This document shows, piece by piece, positions 5,117-8,576 of a DNA stretch of 8,576 nucleotides. The DNA is taken from NCBI GenBank assembly GCA_038328705.1, contig JBBQMG010000160.1, forward strand, positions 1-8,576, given 5' to 3'. The notes below the pieces were generated by a model, which was given only the letters and a program-made list of their open reading frames with translations, searched no databases and was not told the DNA's origin. The DNA comes from UBA668 sp038328705 (GTDB lineage: Bacteria > Actinomycetota > Acidimicrobiia > Acidimicrobiales > Ilumatobacteraceae). The position numbers were made by a program, and so were the translations under genes. The first letter of the stretch is position 1. Each line of letters begins with the position of its first letter.

Positions 5117-5234
5117 GGAAGCTTCGTTGCCCGGTGGAGATCGGGCCACATCCCCGCCGAAGCGAGAAGGCACCGTGGGGCTTCCTCCCCGGTTGCCGGA
5201 CCCCGCCGCGAACGGCAGAGTCACTCGTGATGCA
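5117..5234 (-). promoter_or_regulatory. SAM riboswitch, SAM-IV / SAM-I-IV type, upstream of metX
   Basis: The metX leader folds into the SAM-I/SAM-IV core. P1 is TGCATC (5234-5229) with GATGTG (5152-5147). CACGAGTG follows. P2 is a 10-bp stem, GACTCTGCCG (5222-5213) with CGGCGGGGTC (5208-5199). The conserved GGCAACC is at 5197-5191. P3 is GGGG/CCCC (5190-5187 with 5180-5177), and GGTGCC is at 5174-5169. P4-like stem is TCTCGC/GCGGGG. Beyond P1, a hairpin GCCCG/CGGGC (5146-5142 with 5133-5129) is followed by CTTCC (5121-5117), which can pair with GGAAG in the P3 loop (5185-5181). That 3' hairpin plus P3-loop pseudoknot is the SAM-IV hallmark. The P4-like stem fits SAM-I or the SAM-I/IV variant, so the exact class is open. 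Confidence 0.8.
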
Positions 5235-5245
5235 TGTCGATGAGC

Positions 5246-5273
5246 ACGCTAGCAACGAACGTGCCGTAGGCAA
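5246..5273 (-). promoter_or_regulatory. Candidate promoter of the metX riboswitch leader
   Basis: On the minus strand, TTGCCT (5273-5268), a 16-base spacer and TAGCGT (5251-5246) fit an actinobacterial -35 and TAnnnT -10. Transcription would start near 5239, just before the P1 stem of the riboswitch. The matches are modest. Confidence 0.35.
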
Positions 5274-5295
5274 CGGCAATTGCGCGCGCGGCGTG

Positions 5296-6177
5296 TCAGT
5301 TCCGATACTGCGCTTCGGTGGCGATGTGGCCATCGAGATCCACCAACGAGGTGAACTCATCGAATGCGACCAGCCGGTCGAGGTGTCCCCGCAGCGATCC
5401 TTCCGAGCGCAGCAGCGCCAACGAATCCTGCACAGCCTTGACCATCGAGAACAGTGCCGACAAGGGCGACACGATGAGCGTGAAGCCCAGTGCGGCGAGC
5501 TCGCCCGACGTCAGAAGGGGCGTGCGCCCCGTCTCCACCATGTTGGCCACCAGCGTGATGTCCGGCAGCGCAGCGGCAATCTGCATCAGTTCGGCGACGG
5601 ACTCCGGCGCTTCCACGAAGAGCGCATCGACTCCCGTGTCGCGCGCCATCTTGGCCCGCTCGATGGCCTCGTCCAGACCGATGGCGGCGCGGGCATCGGT
5701 GCGAGCAGTGATGTGCATGCCAGGTGCGTGGTCAACAGCGGCGCGCAGCTTGGCCAGCCAATCCGCGCGTTCGATGACGACCTTGCCAGCCATGTGCCCG
5801 CAGCGCTTCGGCCACACCTGGTCCTCCAGAAACATGCCGGAGGCGCCAGCCTGCTGCCACAGCTCGGCGGTGCGAATGGTGTTCAACGGATTGCCGTACC
5901 CGGTGTCCGCATCGACCACCACATCGAGCCCTGGGTTCGCGACGCACACTCGCCGCGCGACCTCGGCCATCTCAGTTTGTGTGAGGTAGCCGAAGTCGGG
6001 AAGACCGAGCAGTGTTCCGCTGACGCAGTAGCCGCTGAGGAACACCGTGTCGAACCCCGACTGCGCGCCGACACGAGCGGTCAGAGCGTCCCACACTCCA
6101 GGCATCAGCACGGCGCCTTCGCCGGTGGCCATGAGCCGTTGTCGGTCGAGTCGTTGTCGAAGGCTTGCACCGCTCAT
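5296..6177 (-). CDS. Isocitrate lyase / PEP mutase-family enzyme
   Basis: A 293-residue TIM-barrel enzyme of the ICL/PEP-mutase superfamily, which cleaves or forms C-C or C-P bonds in alpha-hydroxy and oxo acids using Mg2+. Metal and substrate motifs are GVWDALTARV and LSGY near the N-terminus, DADTGYGN (89-96), LEDQ (117-120) and the mobile active-site loop KRCGH (124-128), which holds the catalytic Cys of lyases. NMVETGRTP (212-220) is also typical. KRCGH favours a lyase such as 2-methylisocitrate lyase, or an oxaloacetate- or dimethylmalate-type enzyme, over a phosphonate mutase; the substrate cannot be read from sequence. No methylcitrate-cycle genes are next to it. ATG 6175-6177 is chosen because the family starts close to this point and GGTGA lies 5 bases upstream. 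It is divergent from the SET-domain gene. Confidence 0.85.
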   Translation of the reverse strand: MSGASLRQRLDRQRLMATGEGAVLMPGVWDALTARVGAQSGFDTVFLSGYCVSGTLLGLPDFGYLTQTEMAEVARRVCVANPGLDVVVDADTGYGNPLNTIRTAELWQQAGASGMFLEDQVWPKRCGHMAGKVVIERADWLAKLRAAVDHAPGMHITARTDARAAIGLDEAIERAKMARDTGVDALFVEAPESVAELMQIAAALPDITLVANMVETGRTPLLTSGELAALGFTLIVSPLSALFSMVKAVQDSLALLRSEGSLRGHLDRLVAFDEFTSLVDLDGHIATEAQYRN

Positions 6178-6244
6178 GCGAGTCACCGTAATGGCAGGGC
6201 AGCCGGCTCGCCGAGCCACGCGCTGACTGGTCCGACAGCCTGAC

Positions 6245-6277
6245 TGATGATCACGCCAGCGCGCCTGATCGATCAGG
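6245..6277. promoter_or_regulatory. Two TGAT/ATCA palindromes in the divergent promoter region
   Basis: The 140-base gap between the lyase and SET genes holds TGAT-G-ATCA (6245-6253) and the 14-bp perfect palindrome CCTGATCGATCAGG (6264-6277). Their centres are about 21.5 bp apart, two helical turns. The shared half-site and same-face phasing suggest a dimeric repressor or activator acting on one or both genes. The regulator is not in the window. Confidence 0.45.
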
Positions 6278-6317
6278 AAGTAGACGAATCGCATCGGTCA
6301 CGACAGGCTGGTGCACC

Positions 6318-6848
6318 ATGAGCGTGAGTTACCTGACCCCAAAGGGACGTCCCGTCGCCGTCGGCGCAGCCGGCCGTGGCTCGATTGCTGTCGAGCCGAT
6401 CGACGCCGGTGAGGTCATCGCCGCGTTCGGCGGTCGTTGCCTCACTCGCGATGAGTTCGACCTGCTGCCCATTGGTCAGCAGGTGCGCAGCATTCAGATC
6501 GAGGAGACGCTCTTTCTCGCGGGGCCGGTCGAGCCCGAGCCCGCCGACTTCATCAACCACTCGTGTGACCCCAACTGCGGCATGAGCGGCAGCACCATCC
6601 TGGTCGCTCTGCGTGACATCGAAGTGGGCGAAATGCTCAGCTACGACTACGCCACCAGTGATGGCTGCGACTACGACGAATTCGAGTGCGCGTGCGGTGC
6701 CGTCATGTGTCGCGGCAAAGTCACCGGCTACGACTGGATGCTGCCCGAGCTGCAACTGCGCTACCGCGGCTCCTTCAGCCCCTATCTGGCAGCCCGCATT
6801 GCGTCGCTGGCGACGATCGGCGCCGAGCGCCGTGCCTTCTCCTACTGA
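6318..6848 (+). CDS. SET-domain protein lysine methyltransferase
   Basis: A compact 176-residue protein that is almost entirely a SET domain, the fold of SAM-dependent protein-lysine methyltransferases. Visible motifs are AAGRGSIAV (18-25, SAM-binding), I-x-x-GE (28-32), FINHSCDPN (78-86, the pseudoknot NHS motif), GEMLSYDY (104-111, with the active-site Tyr) and a post-SET CxCx4C (C124, C126, C131). The last, together with C83 of NHSC, can bind a zinc ion. About 40 residues follow (MLPELQLRYRGSFSPYL). There is no pre-SET domain, signal peptide or membrane segment. The target protein is unknown. ATG 6318 follows a weak TGGTG site. A saccharopine dehydrogenase-like gene follows 51 bases after the stop and may be co-transcribed. 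Confidence 0.85.
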   Translation: MSVSYLTPKGRPVAVGAAGRGSIAVEPIDAGEVIAAFGGRCLTRDEFDLLPIGQQVRSIQIEETLFLAGPVEPEPADFINHSCDPNCGMSGSTILVALRDIEVGEMLSYDYATSDGCDYDEFECACGAVMCRGKVTGYDWMLPELQLRYRGSFSPYLAARIASLATIGAERRAFSY

Positions 6849-6858
6849 GGAGGCGGGC

Positions 6859-6878
6859 CCGCGCGTCCGACGCGCCGG
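6859..6878 (+). other. GC-rich hairpin between the SET and saccharopine dehydrogenase-like genes
   Basis: CCGCGCGT (6859-6866) can pair with ACGCGCCGG (6870-6878) with one bulged C and a 3-base loop. There is no T-run, so it may attenuate or stabilise message ends rather than terminate. TATGGT at 6887-6892 lies 7 bases before ATG 6900 and could be a -10 box for a leaderless transcript. Confidence 0.3.
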
Positions 6879-6899
6879 GGGCGGGCTATGGTCCTCGTC

Positions 6900-8108
6900 A
6901 TGCGATTACTCGTCGTGGGCGCTGGTGGCGTTGGTTCCTCAATCGTGTCGATTGCAGCGCGGCGGGAGGTTTTCGAGCACATCGTCGTTGCCGATGTCGA
7001 CCTCGCGCGGGCGCAGCGGGCGGCTGCGCGTGTCGGCTCTCCGCACGTTGTGGGAACCCGCGTCGACGCATCAGATCGGCTGGATCTGATCGAACTCGCC
7101 GGCTCGGTGCGGGCCGATGTCATCGTCAACGCGTGCGACCCGCGGTTCAACCCGCCCATCTTCGATGCTGCATTCGCGTCCGGCTGCCACTACCTCGACA
7201 TGGCCATGCACATGTCCACCCCACACCCCACCGACCCGTACAACGTGTGCGGCGTGAAGTTGGGTGACGCCCAGTTCGCCGTGGCCGACCAGTGGGAAGA
7301 GCGCGGTCTGCTTGCACTGGTGGCGATGGGGGTCGAGCCCGGATTCAGCGACGTGGTGGCCCGCTACGCCTCGGACCATTTGTTCAGTCGCATCGATGAG
7401 ATCGGTGTTCGTGATGGCGCCGACCTGGTGATCGAGGGCTTCGACTTCGCGCCGACGTTCAGCATCTGGACCACTATCGAGGAGTGCCTCAACCCTCCGA
7501 TCATCTACGAGCGCGACCGCGGCTGGTTCACCACCGCGCCGTTCAGTGAGCCCGAGACGTTCGTGTTCCCCGACGGCATCGGCGCACTGGGCTGCGTCAA
7601 CGTGGAGCACGAGGAGGTCATCCTCATGCCGCGCTGGCTCGACGTCGGGCGAGTGACGTTCAAGTACGGCCTCGGCGACGAGTTCATCGACGTACTACGC
7701 ACGCTGCACAAGCTGGGCTTGGACAGCACGCGGCCGGTGTCGGTGCGCGGCGTCGACGTGTCACCACGCGACGTCGTCTCGGCCACGCTGCCCAACCCTG
7801 CCGAGTTGGGCGACCGTATGCGCGGTCGCACCTGCGCCGGCTCGGTGGTCACGGGCCTCGGCGTCGACGGCACGCCACGCAGCACCTATCTCTACCAAGT
7901 CGTGGACAACGAGTGGACGATGCGCGAGTACGGCCACCAGGCGGTGGTGTGGCAGACGGCGGTGCACCCGGTAGTGGCGCTGGAGATGCTGGCCACCGGC
8001 GAATGGAAGGGCAAAGGGGTGAAGGGTCCGGAAGCCTTCACCGCCGACCCATTTCTGGCCCTGCTCGACGAGCACGGCGCTCCCTGGGCAATGCAGGAAC
8101 TGTCGTAG
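6900..8108 (+). CDS. Saccharopine dehydrogenase-family oxidoreductase
   Basis: A 402-residue protein with an N-terminal Rossmann fold: VVGAGGVGSS (5-14) binds NAD(P), and the acidic residue at the end of the second strand is in VVADVD (29-34). The substrate-binding/C-terminal domain carries signature stretches NACDPRFNPPIF, YLDMAMHMS, MGVEPGFSDV, FSIWTTIEECLNPP, WFTTAPFSEPE and NVEHEEV. The family includes saccharopine dehydrogenase (lysine metabolism) and carboxynorspermidine synthase (polyamines). The length and the MGVEPG and EHEEV motifs fit the actinobacterial saccharopine dehydrogenase-like group; the substrate is not proven. ATG 6900 is chosen because the family starts MRxLVVGAGGVG; ATG 6888, after a G-rich stretch, would add four residues. 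It is followed 11 bases later by an 82-aa gene. Confidence 0.85.
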   Translation: MRLLVVGAGGVGSSIVSIAARREVFEHIVVADVDLARAQRAAARVGSPHVVGTRVDASDRLDLIELAGSVRADVIVNACDPRFNPPIFDAAFASGCHYLDMAMHMSTPHPTDPYNVCGVKLGDAQFAVADQWEERGLLALVAMGVEPGFSDVVARYASDHLFSRIDEIGVRDGADLVIEGFDFAPTFSIWTTIEECLNPPIIYERDRGWFTTAPFSEPETFVFPDGIGALGCVNVEHEEVILMPRWLDVGRVTFKYGLGDEFIDVLRTLHKLGLDSTRPVSVRGVDVSPRDVVSATLPNPAELGDRMRGRTCAGSVVTGLGVDGTPRSTYLYQVVDNEWTMREYGHQAVVWQTAVHPVVALEMLATGEWKGKGVKGPEAFTADPFLALLDEHGAPWAMQELS

Positions 8109-8119
8109 AGGCTCCTCGC

Positions 8120-8368
8120 GTGACGCGACTCCGCAAGACGCAGGTCGAAGCGCTGCTGACCAATTACGACTCAGCGCCCATCGACACACTGACCACTGCG
8201 CTACGGATCGCGCTCGACGCTCCAACGCTCGATTGGGCCGCGCTGGTCGTCAGTGCCGACTTGCCGCACGATCTCAGCGAGGGACTACGCAGGGGTGACC
8301 CGGCCGCTCTCGACCAGCTGGCTGCCGAACTCAACGAGCTCCGCGAGGTGGCACGGGTCAAGAAGTAG
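8120..8368 (+). CDS. Small hypothetical protein (82 aa)
   Basis: GTG 8120 is preceded by AGAGG at a normal distance (7 bases) and lies 11 bases after the dehydrogenase stop, so it is probably in the same operon. The longer open frame to the left overlaps the dehydrogenase and is rejected. The product (TRLRKTQVEALLTNYD, then DTLTTALRIALD, DWAALVVSADL and LDQLAAELNELREV) looks all-helical, with an amphipathic or coiled-coil C-terminus and a basic last four residues. No family is recognised. It is convergent with, and overlaps by 11 bases, the gene entering from the right. Confidence 0.65.
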   Translation: MTRLRKTQVEALLTNYDSAPIDTLTTALRIALDAPTLDWAALVVSADLPHDLSEGLRRGDPAALDQLAAELNELREVARVKK

Positions 8369-8576
8369 CGACCACCGGTTGCGCAAGGACCACTCGTTGA
8401 TCGAACCCGACCTCAGTGGGAAGGAACCCGTTGCGATCAGGCCACAGCAACTGCACCGCCGCGAAGGGCGCTCCGCGCCGCCACGCCACTGCCGTACCCA
8501 GCAGTTCTCGAACCACGTCATCGGCGATTGGCGCGAACACGCAACGCAGTTCGCCGTCGAAGAACCCGAGCAGCTC
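8358..8576 (-). CDS. C-terminus of a probable DUF4262-domain protein (partial)
   Basis: A minus-strand frame runs from the window edge to a stop at 8358-8360, giving 72 residues; the start is outside the window. The tail includes LLGFFDGELRCVFAPIAD and VQLLWPDRNGFLPTEVGFD followed by LAQPVV. The LLWPDR-G-x-x-P-x-x-x-GFD-x(n)-QP pattern is what I recall from the C-terminal end of DUF4262 proteins, which have no assigned biochemical role. The internal GTG near 8540 is not the real start because the frame is open and family-like upstream of it. The 3' end overlaps the neighbouring small gene by 11 bases. Confidence 0.6.
   Translation of the reverse strand, partial: ELLGFFDGELRCVFAPIADDVVRELLGTAVAWRRGAPFAAVQLLWPDRNGFLPTEVGFDQRVVLAQPVVATS

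Noticed and set aside
4681..6243. Plus-strand 520-aa frame spanning metX, its leader and the lyase gene
   Set aside because: It runs antisense through two well-recognised genes and a riboswitch; its composition is Arg/His-rich as expected for a shadow of GC-rich coding DNA.
6273..6755. Minus-strand 160-aa frame over the SET gene
   Set aside because: It is the antisense shadow of a frame carrying clear SET-domain motifs.

Overview
The window is GC-rich bacterial DNA, most likely from an actinobacterium. The class Acidimicrobiia (Ilumatobacter-like) is my best guess. This rests on the GTG starts, the SAM-IV-type riboswitch in front of metX, and the style of the small membrane proteins. I ran no database search, so the taxonomy is inference.

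Left third (about 80-2346): a very small integrated element inserted in a tRNA-Gly(GCC) gene. A perfect 47-bp direct repeat (80-126 and 2300-2346) marks the two attachment sites. The right copy is part of an intact tRNA-Gly; the left copy is only the 3' part of the tRNA. Between them, all on the minus strand, are a tyrosine recombinase next to the intact tRNA and a HigB-type toxin / HigA-type HTH antitoxin pair. No other gene is visible. Two of the three genes carry a single in-frame stop: TGA between the arm-binding and core-binding domains of the integrase, and TAG before the last HTH helix of the antitoxin. Coding-like sequence continues in frame on both sides of each stop. Short repeats near both ends (three 11-bp units, two 10-bp units, and a cluster of TCCGT/TCCGG pentamers) look like integrase arm sites.

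Middle (about 2375-3933): a tRNA promoter, then two minus-strand genes (a conserved-looking 80-aa protein and a single-pass membrane protein whose acidic tail is encoded by 24-bp tandem repeats). A divergent plus-strand gene encodes a 156-aa single-pass membrane protein whose 3' end overlaps metX.

Right (3872-8576): metX (homoserine O-acetyltransferase), preceded by a leader that folds like a SAM-IV/SAM-I-IV riboswitch with a probable SD-sequestering hairpin. Upstream is an isocitrate lyase/PEP mutase-family enzyme. Divergent from that, a SET-domain protein methyltransferase with a complete post-SET cysteine motif is followed by a saccharopine dehydrogenase-like oxidoreductase and an 82-aa hypothetical protein. 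The window ends in the C-terminus of a probable DUF4262 protein on the minus strand. Two TGAT/ATCA palindromes lie in the divergent promoter region between the lyase and SET genes.

The housekeeping genes form ordinary short transcription units. The most unusual part is the minimal integrase-plus-toxin-antitoxin element and its two nonsense codons.
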